A stretch of 64,000 nucleotides of DNA from Pyropia yezoensis. Taxonomy: Eukaryota > Rhodophyta > Bangiophyceae > Bangiales > Bangiaceae. Made by a program: the position numbers and the translations under genes. The notes beneath the pieces were generated by a model. It saw only the letters and a program-made list of their open reading frames with translations, was not told the origin of the DNA and ran no database searches. Shown piece by piece: positions 1-9,399 of the stretch (its first letter is position 1; each line of letters starts with the position of its first letter). The DNA is taken from positions 1,488,001 to 1,552,000 of the forward strand of contig CM020620.1 of assembly GCA_009829735.1 (NCBI GenBank), in the 5' to 3' direction.

Positions 1-128
1 GCTCCCCCCTTGCATCCCCTGTCAACGACAAGGCCAATGCCCGAGGACACACTAGCGGCGAGGGGCGTGCGGCAGCCGGGACGCGCCGACGAGCCGCGGC
101 GGCGGCCGACCCCCGTCTGTGGCACGGG

Positions 129-150
129 ACACACACACACACACACACAC
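129..150. repeat. (AC)11 microsatellite
   Basis: Eleven AC dinucleotides in perfect tandem array. A second array of the same length lies at 1101-1122, in the same upstream region. Confidence 0.9.
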
Positions 151-1100
151 CGCCAAGGCGGTTTCTGCGGGGGGGGGGGGCGGGGTGTGACACTGGTGGT
201 GGTGGTGGTGGCAGATAGCGGTGGTGACGGTGGTTGTTGGGGGGGGGGGGGAGGGGGGGTGCGGAGGGGGGGGGCGGGGAGGGAGCGTGCGCGACTGCGC
301 CACTACCCGCGACCGCGACGCAACACGCACCCACTGTGGGGGGGGGGGAGGGAGGGGGGGTGGAGGGGGGAGAGAGAGGGGCGGGTGGGGGGGGAAGAGG
401 GGTGTGTCGGCAGGGGGAGCCGCCCCACCCCCCGCGGCGGTGGCAGGCGCATGGCGTGCCGGCTGCTGGCGGCGGCGGTGGCGCCGCCCCGACCGCCGCC
501 GGCCGGCGGCACACCCCCCACCCACGGCGGCACGGCACACCCCCCCCCGCCGCCACCGCCCCGCCGGCCGGCCGGCCGACCGCCTGCCGCGGCGGCTGCT
601 GGTGCGCCACGGCGCCACGGCGCCACGGCCGGCGACCGCACGCTCGCTGCCGCTGCGGGCTGGCGGTTGGGGGAGAGAGGGGGGGGGGCGTGCGCCGGGG
701 GGGGGGAGGCGGAGGGACGCTCGCGGCGCCACCGCAGCGGCGGCGGGCGCACTGGGGCTCCCGCCCTCGTCGTCGCCCCCTCCCCCCCTCGCTCTCCTCC
801 TTCCCCCCCTCCTCCTGTCCATCTAGTGGGCGGGGCGGGAGTGATAAGAGACCCTCCCCCCCCCCCTCGCGGCGCGCTGCCACGCTAGCCGCCCCCCCCC
901 CCCCCCCCCCCCGCTTCGTCCCCTCTCCACTCGCCGTGGGGACTCGCGCGCTCACCCTCTACGTGCGGGCGGGCAGACAGGTGGCCGCTCTGACCGTCGC
1001 CGGCGGCCCCCCGCCCTCTTCCCGCCCCTCTGCTGTGCGACGCCGACCGCGGCTCTGCCGGGCGCGCCCCTGCGGCTGTTGGCTTACCGACGCACGGCTT

Positions 1101-1122
1101 CACACACACACACACACACACA
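1101..1122. repeat. (CA)11 microsatellite
   Basis: Perfect CA dinucleotide array, matching in length the one near position 130. Confidence 0.9.
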
Positions 1123-1515
1123 CCACCCCACAACCCCCTCCCCTCCCCTCCCCTTTCCCCCCCTCCCCTCCCCCCCCCCTCCCCGCACCGCGCGCGCCTG
1201 CGTGTACGCACGGGCGTTTCTTTCCTTTCCTTTTCTCTTTTTTTTTCTATTGTTGCCGGGCCGTCGTCACCCCCAACCCCCGTCAGCTCCCAACTCCATT
1301 CTCACCCTCGCCCCCCATCCTCACCCGCACCCCTTCCCTGCCGCCCCCCCCCCCACCCCCCCCCCCCTCTCCGCCGTCGCGCCTCCCCCCGCCTTTCCCC
1401 TCCTCTGCCAGCCGGCGGCGTCGGGTCGGCGGCCTGCCGGCGCGACCACCCACACCCCCCCCCCCCCCCCCTCCTCCCCCCCCCCAACCCCCCTTGGCCC
1501 CCCTTTTCTCTGACC

Positions 1516-2284
1516 ATGGACGGGGGCCCACCCACCCCCCGCCACACCTTCCTCTCCCGCTTCCGCCGGGCGGTGACGCCCGGGGCGGGGCGGCCCAAGG
1601 TGTTTTCTCGTACCAACTCGTTGCGGACGCTGCGGCCACGCCGGTGGACGACAGCGGGCGGGAGGGGGGGCGAGGGGGGGGCGCCACACGGCGGGCGGGG
1701 GGGGGGTGGCGGCGGCGCCGACAGCAGCAGCCGTCAGGGCGGCCTGGGCGCGGCCGCCGGCGGCGGCAGCGACGGAGGCGGCGGCGGCGGCGGCGGCGGG
1801 GGTCGGGGTGCCGCCTCTGGGGAGGAGGACCACGACACCCCTTTTGGGGGCATCAAGGGGGAGCACACGCCCACGCTCGCCGGCACGCGGGTGCTGTCGG
1901 CGGGGCAGCTGGGGCTGGGCGACGGCGGCAGCAGCGGCGGCGGCTCGCCCGTGGCGTTTGGCCGTGCCGACGGGGGCGCGGCGGCGGCTGCCGCGGCGGC
2001 AGCGGGGGCGGCAGCCGCACCGACGACGGGGGCGGGTGGGCCCGCAGGGGGCGGCGGCGCCGGTGCGGGCGCCCCGGCTGGGTCGGACGCTGCCGCCGCC
2101 GGGGAGGCCGGCCCCAGCCGGCGGGGGGTGGTGGACCTGGCGGCCGAGTACGACGCGCGGGAGGCGACGGCGCGGGCGCGGCGGGAGGCGGAGGAGGCGG
2201 GCGTCAAGGGGGCGCTGCGGGCCCCCCCGGGGGGGGCTGCAGCCGGCGGCGGCTCCGGCAGCGGCAGTGGCGGCAGTGGCAGCG

Positions 2285-2331
<47 letters not shown>

Positions 2332-3254
2332 AGCCGCACCGACGTGGCGGCGGCTGACGGGCCCGCCGTGGGCGCCACCGAGGCGGGGGCGGAGGGCAAG
2401 GTGGCGGACCTCATTGACGTCTTTGAGCGCACGGGCGGGGTGGTGAGCGCCGTTGGGCTGTCGGCCGAGCCCGGCGGGGGAGGGGTGGTGGTCAAGACCG
2501 GCTCCGTGACGTCCGTGTCGGGGGCGGCGGGCGGCGTCGTAGACGCGGGCCCACCCCGGTCGACCGCCGGGGGGGGGCCGGCGCGGGTCCCCGCGGCGGC
2601 GGCGGCGGCGGCGTCGGGGGCGGGCGACAAGGGGGAGGCCCCTGCAACGCGCTATGCGTCGCCGCCGCAGGCGGGGGCTACGACCACTGCCGCCACCACT
2701 ACCACCACCACCACCACCACCACCACCACCTCCTCAACCGCAACGGCCGTGTCGAGCGCCTCCCTGACGGCGGTGGCCGCGGCGGCCGCCGCGGGTGGCA
2801 CGGAGAAGGCTGCTGGCGCCGCTACGGGCCGACCGGCGGCGCCCGGCTCCACCGCCACCCACTCGTCCAGCTCCAACGGGTCGGCCGTCGGGTGCGTCAC
2901 GTCGTCGACCGCCTTGGCCCTGACTCGGCGGCCGGGGGCGACCGCCACCACGGCGGTGGACGGTACCCGCACCCCCACGGCGGCCGAGATGGGCGCGGCT
3001 GCAGCGGCGGCGGCGGCGGCCACCACCCGGTCGGCGGGGGCGACGACGGCCACCCCCACGGGGAGGGGCCGCCGCGGGTCCGACTCGTCCCCCTCGCAGC
3101 GGCGGAGCTCCCCGCGGTCGTCGGCGGCCGAGCCGCCGCCACCAGTGGCAGCGTCCATGCCGCTGCTGTCGTTTCGCCGCGGCTCCCCGGCAGGCGGCGG
3201 CGGCGACCGGGCGCCGCCGTCGACGGGCATGCGGCGGTTGCCCTCTGTGCGCGC

Positions 3255-3285
<31 letters not shown>

Positions 3286-3480
3286 GCGGCGGGCGCCGCG
3301 GGCACCGCGGCGGCAACCCCGCCCACGCGGTCCGAATCTCGCCGGCCGCTCTTCCTGTCGACCCGCAAGACGTCGACCGCCTCGGCGGCGGCCGGCGGCG
3401 GCAGCACCACGCCCGCGGGCTCCCCGCTGGCCACCCCAACGCCGCCACGGCGCTGGCTGTCGCGGATGCCCAGGGCATGA
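1516..3480 (+). CDS. Low-complexity Ala/Gly/Ser/Thr-rich protein of unknown function
   Basis: A single-exon reading frame of 654 codons, from ATG at 1516 to TGA at 3478-3480. No family is recognised. The first ~40 residues are basic and unrepetitive (MDGGPPTPRHTFLSRFRRAV). Non-repetitive islands then alternate with Gly, Ala and Thr runs: around residues 110-135 (HDTPFGGIKGEHTPTL), 205-235 (VVDLAAEYDAREATARARRE, a likely charged helix) and 295-320 (KVADLIDVFERTGGVVSAVG). A Thr tract near residues 396-405 comes from an (ACC)10 microsatellite at 2701-2730. The C-terminal third is Ser/Arg/Pro-rich (SPSQRRSSPRSS), typical of a disordered, phosphorylatable tail. I chose this frame because its non-repetitive islands read as ordinary protein. 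The opposite-strand frame (1734-2630) is almost pure Pro/Ala and looks like its shadow. Upstream exons cannot be excluded. Confidence 0.5.
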
Positions 3481-4142
3481 GGCGGGTCTACTTCACCCGC
3501 CCCCCCCGTTGCCACCTCGCCCCCCCTCCTCCCCCGACCGACCGCCTCCCCCCCATCCCGGCCGCCGTGGCGGCGGCGGTGGGTGCGATTAGGGTGCGTC
3601 GCGCGCCGGCCGCGGTGCGCGGTGGCCGCGACCTCCCCCCCCCCCCCATACTGCAGACGACGGGAAGGGGGGGGGGGGTAAGGTGGCAGGGCCCTCATGC
3701 ACAGGCGCGGCAGGGGCGGGGTTCCGGATTGGAGGGGGGGGGGGTGGTGGGGCGGCTGAGCGAGCCGCTTGGCACCGGCACGACGGGGTGTGCCTTTCGC
3801 TTGGCTTGCATGTTTTTTGCCTCCACGGCCGACGGGCACGTATACTTTGTCACTGTGTATAGATGACAATAACTGCCAAGCATCCTTGGGTACTTGGTTC
3901 TTTTCTTTTTGTTCTTTCTCTCCGGGCGGGTGACGCGATGGTAGGTGGGTTTACGTGGGCAGAGGCACAGCCGGGTCAGACGGAGAGAGGTGCACCAACG
4001 GGGGCAGGGATGCGTCCAAGAACAAAACCACTGCACTCGCAGTGAGCGACGCGGTGTCCCTGCACTGCCCAGGCGGGACATACAGAAACCCCCGCCAGCA
4101 AGGCACCCCCAGCACCCCGCGACTGGAAGAACCGCAAGGCCC
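3481..4142. other. Intergenic region between convergent genes
   Basis: Holds the 3' flanks of the 1516-3480 gene (+) and the bL19 gene (-). Composition drops from GC-rich (to about 3780) to mixed around 3800-3950. I see no further gene. Confidence 0.6.
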
Positions 4143-4467
4143 TCACTTGCGCCTCCCCCGGCCGATCGCGACCCCCTCGGCGCGGCCCGGCCGGAGCACC
4201 GCTGAGCCAAACGTGCTCTCCCGCAGCGGCTTGTCGCGCAGGTAGTAGAGCTTGGCGCGCCGCACCTTTTTCCGCCACAGCAGCTCCACATTCCGCACCA
4301 GCGGGGAGTAGGTCATCCAGCCCCGCTCCACCGCCACGCCGTCCACCACGTTGCGCAGCACAAAGGTGCTGCCCAGGCCCGACCGCCGCATCCGCATGAC
4401 GACGCCGGTAAAGTGGGCGAGCGGCAAGTCGGCCGCCGCCGCCGCCGCCGCCGCCACGGGCGTGCCT

Positions 4468-4504
<37 letters not shown>

Positions 4505-5048
4505 GGGCGGCCGCCTCGGTGGGCGCCCGCAGGTAGGACACGCGGACCACGTCGCCGGGTGCCATGGCCGGCGCCAGCGCCGGCACGACGGCGCGGCCCG
4601 ACAGGACCATGGCGGCGGCCTCCTCCTCGTTGAGGGCGGCAATGATGGCGGCGGCGCGCTTGAACGGGGACTTGCGCTTGGCATAGATGGGCCGCGCGTC
4701 GGGGGTGTCGGCCGCGGGGGGGAGGTAGGGGGACGACCGCGCCCGCAGCCGCGGGTGCTGCCGCGTCAGCGGCGGGCCTAGCGGCGCGCCGTCCACGTCC
4801 ACGGGGGAGGGGGTGCGGTCGGGGCGGCCGAGGAGCGTCGCGCCAGCGAGCGTCTTGGCGCCACGAACAGAGGCGGCGGCGGCGGCGGGCGGCGCAGCGA
4901 CTGCAGATGCCGCGACCAGGACACAAGGGGCAGAGGGGGTGAGGCGGTGGGAGCCTACACCGCCGCCGACAGAGGGGGAGGGGAATCCGCTGGGGCGGAA
5001 CAGGTGGCGGCTGCCGAGCCGAGCCACCGACGCGGCCATGGAGAGCAT
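4143..5048 (-). CDS. Organellar ribosomal protein bL19
   Basis: bL19 family large-subunit ribosomal protein, about 301 residues from the ATG at 5048. The conserved core reads GDVVRVSYLR, then FTGVVMRMRRSGLGSTFVLR, ERGWMTYSPLVRNVELLWRK and VRRAKLYYLRDKPLRES, as in bacterial L19, which lies at the 30S-50S interface. It is longer than bacterial L19 (~115 aa) because of a ~140-residue N-terminal extension and an insert. The extension begins MLSMAASVARLGSRHLF, a basic amphipathic start like a mitochondrial or plastid targeting peptide. The frame is open 47 codons further up, but the leader-like Met at 5048 is the better start; the Met at 5039 is also possible. Oddity: an Ala-rich insert of ~30 residues (GCC/GCG microsatellite, about 4420-4520) sits inside the barrel, between VRVSYLR and HFTGVV. 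Mitochondrial is more likely than plastid because plastid bL19 is often plastid-encoded in red algae, but I cannot settle this. Confidence 0.85.
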
Positions 5049-5630
5049 GGTCAAAGAGGGGTGGGGGGGAGCGCCACTAGCCGGGGACGCCTCGGGGAGC
5101 GCCGCGGCTATTCTCGTCGAGGGGGCGGGGGGGGCAGGCGGGCACCCCGTCGCTGGAAAGGAGGCGGGCGTCGCGGACCAAGCGCGCACGCCGACGACAC
5201 CGCCACACGACGCGACGCGAGGCGGATCATCATCAGCATCATGCGATGATCGTAGCCCCGGAGAGCCGCATGGCTAGTAGGCATACGTTCAGGTTTTCAC
5301 CCATAGGGATTCGATGAGGAATTTTCGTGCACTCAAACAGATCCTCGGGCCAATACATAGAGTTAACATGTATAGACTATGTATGCTCAGGTGTCGAAAA
5401 TGGGAAACAGCCATCTAATTCTGTTCCGGCATGCCCTGCCACACCCCCTCCACCACCTCCCCATGCCCACCTGGTTGACTCTTGCTCCCACGCCAGACCC
5501 GTGCCGCAGCTACATGCCCACCGGACTCTGGTGCCCCCCCCCCCCCCCCCCCCTCGACTCTCCCCCCTTTTGCGTTTGCGTCGCGTCTCGACAAGGCTTG
5601 AGCACCCGTCGTCCCGGCCCCGGGCGCGCC
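5049..5630. other. Divergent intergenic region
   Basis: Separates the bL19 start (-) from the small secreted-protein gene (+), so it should carry both promoters. A poly-C run lies near 5527-5543. I recognise no gene or specific site. Confidence 0.5.
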
Positions 5631-6313
5631 ATGGACCGGCCCGCCGCCCGCCGCCGCGCCGCCCGCACGGCCACGACGGTGGCGACGGCCGCCGCGGTGG
5701 CCACCGCCGCCGCTGCTGCGGTCGTGGGGCTGGCGGCCGCGGCGAATGACCGCGGGCCCGACACCTCCCGCCCGTGTGGGACCCTGGACCTGGCCCACCC
5801 GACAACGCAGCACTGCTTTCCTTTTGATGGCTCCCACCACTGTACGCTGGCGGGCGTGTCCATCTCTGCTCCGGCTGCTGCGCATGTGAACAGACGGGGC
5901 GACGAGCGTGCTCTCTCGGGTTATGGTGCCCATTGACCTTTTTTCTCTCTTCTTTGCGTCATCTGACACTCGTCTGCCCGCCCGTCCGTGTTGCTTTCCC
6001 TTTGCGGTGCTTCCTCTTTATTCCTTCCTTTGCTGCTTTCCCAGTTGTATGTTGCGTGGACATTCAGGCGGTGGATAATGACGCGTCGCCGCACGGCAAC
6101 GTAAACCCCCTGGGCGACGTGATCCGGCAGGCGTCCTCCAACAGCAGCTACAGTTGGTGCACCTGCTCTGAAGAGATCTGCGTCGACCAACTGCGCGGGC
6201 GGGTGGCGTGGAACCAAAACGGCGCCGGCTGGCGGGGCTTCCGTGCGGACCCGCGGCGCGTCCGTGCCTACTACACAGGCACAGGGGGGGGGGAGGGGCA
6301 CAGCGGCCTATGA
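5631..6313 (+). CDS. Small secreted Cys-containing protein (two exons), function unknown
   Basis: Predicted CDS join(5631..5841, 6045..6313), 159 residues. Exon 1 encodes a clear signal peptide: an Arg-rich start (MDRPAARRRAARTA), then ~25 Ala/Val/Thr residues with likely cleavage after LAAAAN. The mature part has spaced cysteines (PCGTLD, QHCFPFDG, SHHC). Exon 2 continues with VDIQAVDNDASPHGNVNPLG and SYSWCTCSEEICVDQLRGRV. The intron is 203 nt, with donor GTACGC at 5842 and a pyrimidine-rich acceptor (CTGCTTTCCCAG) ending at 6044; the phases agree. A second option (GTGTCC donor at 5856, acceptor at 6067) is also in phase but has weaker sites. I recognise no family. An extracellular or wall-associated role is inferred only from the leader and cysteines. 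The C-terminal tail is Gly-rich, and the true 3' end may differ. Confidence 0.55.
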
Positions 6314-6864
6314 TGAAGCGGGGGGGAGCGCTGGCGGGTGATACGGGGGAGCCGCTGCAGCGGTGTGGGGGGCGCGCAGGGCTCGCGCGGTATTGCGTCG
6401 TGCCAACTCGTTCTTGTGTCCGTTCTATTTTTTTTTTTTTTTTTTTCTTCCACATCACTCGCGAGATCGCGTCTGCTGCCGTGCACTTGTCCGCAAGTGG
6501 CTAAATCCCGCCCAGACAAAAACAAACGACCCCGTCCGTTTCGGTCTCTCACGTTTGGACGTCCTTCCACCAGGCCGCCGTCTCGGACGTCACCCGCGTC
6601 ACTGCGCCTACGACCAACGTGCCCCCCCCCCCACGCTCATCGGGTGTGTCGCGAGCCACTACCACCACCGGCCGAACTCCCTCCCATCTGGGCGTGCTCT
6701 ACGCCCCCGCCTCGTGACTCGCAGCTGTCCCTCCCGGCCACTGCCCCCTCGGCCGTTAACGACCCCGCCTCCGCTCAGGGCCGCGATTCCTCTCTCCCTC
6801 CGTTCGCTTCCCCTCCCCCCCGGCCGCCGCTCTTTTCCCCCCCGCTCGCTGCGCCGCTCTCCCC
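6314..6864. other. Intergenic region with poly-T tract
   Basis: 3' flank of the small secreted-protein gene and 5' flank of the aminopeptidase gene. A run of about 20 T lies at about 6427-6446. From about 6600 the sequence is C-rich and leads into the aminopeptidase start. No gene is supported. Confidence 0.5.
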
Positions 6865-9072
6865 ATGGCGCCCACTTCCGCCTTTGTGGCGGCTGCCTCC
6901 CTTCCCGGCCGCGCCGCTGGCGCCGCCGCGAGCCGCGCCGCCTGCCGCGGGCCCGCCTGGTGGGCCGCCCCCGCCCCGCCTGGCACCGCCGGCGGCGTGC
7001 TGGCCCCCCGGCCGCGCCGGTCCGCGGCGACCGCCCCGGCGCGGCCCGCCACCTCCACCGCCGCGCCCGGGCCGGTGCGTATGGCGGCTGCGGCGGCCGG
7101 CGGCGACAGTAGCGGGCAGCGGGGCGACGCCGCCTCCCCCGCCAGCCGCCTGGCAGCGCTGCGGTCCGCGCTGGCCCGCCGTGACCTCTACGCTTTTGTC
7201 ATCCCGTCGGCAGACCCGCACAACTCGGAGTCCCCCCCGCCCGCCTTTTGTCGCCGCGCCTGGGCGTCGGGCTTTACCGGTAGTGCGGGGACAGCGCTGG
7301 TGACTGCGACGGGGGCGTACCTGTGGACCGACGGGCGGTATTTCTTGCAAGCCGAGGCGCAGCTGTCCCCCGAGTGGACGCTGATGCGGGCGGGCATCCC
7401 GGGGACGCCCTCCCTGGCCGACACCCTGGCTAGCACGGTGCCACCGGGGGGGGTGGTCGGCATTGATGCGACGGTGCACTCGGTGGACGAGGGCCGCGTG
7501 CTCGCCGCCGCACTCGCGGGCGGTGGTGGTGGCGGCGGCAGCGGCGGCGGCGGCGAAGAGGGGGCGCGTCCGCGACGCCTTTCCTACGTGGCCCCCAACC
7601 CCGTGGACGAGGTTTGGGGGGCCGACCGTCCCGCCCTTCCCGCTGGTCCCGTGCGCGTGCACCCGGCCGGGGTGGCTGGGGAGGACGTGACGGCCAAGGT
7701 GGCACGCATGCGGGCGGCCATGGCCGACCGCCACGCCGACGCGCTGGTTGTGTGCATGCTTGACGAGGTGGCGTGGCTTCTCAACATTCGCGGCGAGGAC
7801 GTGCCGCACACGCCCACGGTCCTCGGTTACGCCCTCGTCACCACCGAGGAGGTGCGCTTTTACGTGCAGCCGGGCAAGGTCCTCCCCGGAAGCGACGCGG
7901 AGTTGCACCTCTCCACGTCGGGGGTGGGCGTCTGTGCGTACGAGGCGATCATGGAGGATGTGGCGGCGCTGGCCGCTGCGGGCAAGAGCGTCTGGGTCGA
8001 CGCGGCGTCCGCGTCGGTGGCCATCTATGATGCCGCCGCGGGGGTAGACCGCGCCAACGAGGCGGCCGTCGTGACGGCGCCCTCCCCCGTGTCCGCGGCC
8101 AAGGCGGTAAAGAACTCGGCTGAGCTGGCGGGCATGCGCTCCGCCCACACTCGTGATGCGGTGGCGCTGGTGCGCTTCCTGACCTGGCTCGCCGACACGG
8201 TCGCGGCGTCCCCCACGGAGGGCGTCCAGGAGACCATCGCGGCGGACGTGTTGGAGACGTACCGCGCGGCGGTGCCCCACTTCCTCACCCCATCTTTCGA
8301 GACCATCTCTGGGTCTGGCGCCAACGGGGCCATCATCCACTACTCGGCGGCCGGCGCGGGCAGCACAGCCGCCGTCACAGCGGACGATATGTACCTGCTC
8401 GACTCGGGCGGCCAGTACGTGGACGGCACCACGGACGTGACAAGAACGATGCACCACGGGACGCCGTCTGCCTACCAGCGGGGCTGCTTCACCCGCGTCC
8501 TGCAGGGCCACATTGCGCTCGCGTCGGCCGTCTTCCCGCCGGGCACCACTGGCTTGATGCTCGACGCGCTCGCGCGGCTGCCGCTGTGGCGCGCGGGTCT
8601 CGACTACCGCCACGGCACGGGCCACGGGGTGGGGGCGGCGCTCAACGTGCACGAGGGCCCCCACTCCATTGCGCCGCGGCCGGCGGCCAACGGGACGGCG
8701 CTCGCGGTGGGGATGGTGGTCAGCAACGAGCCGGGCTACTATGAGGAGGGCGCGTTTGGCATCCGCATTGAGAACCTCGTCGAGGTGGTGGCCGCCGAGA
8801 CGGCCGGCTCCTTTGGCGGCGGCGGCTACATGCGATTCCGGGAGCTGACGCTGGTGCCGCTGGACCGGGGGCTGATTGACATGTCCCTGCTCAGTGACGC
8901 AGAGGTGGCGTGGGTGGACGCGTACCACGCGCGAGTGTGGGATGAGGTGGCGCCGGGGGTGGAGGCCACGGGGGACGCGCACGCCCTCGACTGGTTGCGC
9001 CGCTATACGCGGCCGCTGGAGGGGGTCGGGGAGGTTCGGGGGGAGGGCGTGGCGGCCGCGACGGCTGCTTGA
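6865..9072 (+). CDS. Xaa-Pro aminopeptidase (aminopeptidase P, M24B)
   Basis: Metalloprotease that removes the N-terminal residue from peptides with Pro at position 2. A single exon of 735 residues, ATG in a good context (CCCCATGGCG). Residues 1-~75 are Ala/Arg/Pro-rich and resemble a plastid or mitochondrial transit peptide; Met73 would give a leaderless form. Then come a creatinase-N domain (from LAALRSALARRDLYAFVIPS; YLWTDGRYFLQAEAQL), a second creatinase-like domain, and the C-terminal pita-bread catalytic domain. All five dimetal ligands are present: Asp513 and Asp524 (LLDSGGQYVDGTTDVTRT), His587 (HGTGHGVG), Glu622 (NEPGYYEEGAF) and Glu636 (GIRIEN). The C-terminus (RFRELTLVPLDRGLIDMSLL) also matches the eukaryotic three-domain APP1/XPNPEP1 type, so the enzyme looks intact. 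A short Gly run (around residues 220-232, GGT/GGC repeats) lies in a linker. The neighbours are unrelated. Confidence 0.93.
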   Translation: MAPTSAFVAAASLPGRAAGAAASRAACRGPAWWAAPAPPGTAGGVLAPRPRRSAATAPARPATSTAAPGPVRMAAAAAGGDSSGQRGDAASPASRLAALRSALARRDLYAFVIPSADPHNSESPPPAFCRRAWASGFTGSAGTALVTATGAYLWTDGRYFLQAEAQLSPEWTLMRAGIPGTPSLADTLASTVPPGGVVGIDATVHSVDEGRVLAAALAGGGGGGGSGGGGEEGARPRRLSYVAPNPVDEVWGADRPALPAGPVRVHPAGVAGEDVTAKVARMRAAMADRHADALVVCMLDEVAWLLNIRGEDVPHTPTVLGYALVTTEEVRFYVQPGKVLPGSDAELHLSTSGVGVCAYEAIMEDVAALAAAGKSVWVDAASASVAIYDAAAGVDRANEAAVVTAPSPVSAAKAVKNSAELAGMRSAHTRDAVALVRFLTWLADTVAASPTEGVQETIAADVLETYRAAVPHFLTPSFETISGSGANGAIIHYSAAGAGSTAAVTADDMYLLDSGGQYVDGTTDVTRTMHHGTPSAYQRGCFTRVLQGHIALASAVFPPGTTGLMLDALARLPLWRAGLDYRHGTGHGVGAALNVHEGPHSIAPRPAANGTALAVGMVVSNEPGYYEEGAFGIRIENLVEVVAAETAGSFGGGGYMRFRELTLVPLDRGLIDMSLLSDAEVAWVDAYHARVWDEVAPGVEATGDAHALDWLRRYTRPLEGVGEVRGEGVAAATAA

Positions 9073-9399
9073 CGCGTTCGTGGTGCTGCGGGGGAGTGCC
9101 TGCGAAAGCGAAAGACCAGTCGAGGTTTTACGGCCATGTGCCTTTTAAATTCTGCGGGCATGCTTGCCACGGCGCTTTATGTGCCATCGCCACCACTCTG
9201 GGCGGCCCCAAGAAGCAGCGTGGGCGCTTCAGACTGCCACTGTAGACAGCAGCTGCACTGGACCTGTGGCCAGGCTGCAGGTACAGGGCTGGAGGCCCCA
9301 GTGTCGCCGCCTGCCCAGACCAGCCGCTCGCCAGGTCGGTGAACCGCACAACAGAGAGAGCGCGACGGCATAAGGGAGACAAACAAGGAACCTCGTCAT
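9073..9399. other. Intergenic region between convergent genes
   Basis: Contains the 3' flanks of the aminopeptidase (+) and RING-finger (-) genes. No feature recognised. Confidence 0.5.

Larger units (their letters stand above)
1..1515. other. Low-complexity GC-rich upstream region
   Basis: No gene is supported here. The stretch is dominated by G and C homopolymers, GGC/CCG triplets and CT-rich tracts. It is open in several frames on both strands, which is what biased composition gives by chance. Two (CA)11 microsatellites lie at 129-150 and 1101-1122. A pyrimidine-rich tract (about 1130-1510) runs up to the ATG at 1516 and probably includes the 5' UTR and promoter of that gene. Confidence 0.6.

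Noticed and set aside
234-2357. Long plus-strand open frame overlapping the 1516-3480 gene
   Set aside because: It runs through homopolymers and microsatellites and is Arg/Pro-rich from end to end; absence of stops is expected at this base composition.
1734-2630. Minus-strand Pro/Ala-rich frame
   Set aside because: Exact shadow of Gly/Ala-coding triplets on the plus strand.
5856-6067. Alternative intron for the secreted-protein gene (GTGTCC donor, CATTCAG acceptor)
   Set aside because: In phase, but both sites are weaker than GTACGC at 5842 and the pyrimidine-rich acceptor ending at 6044.
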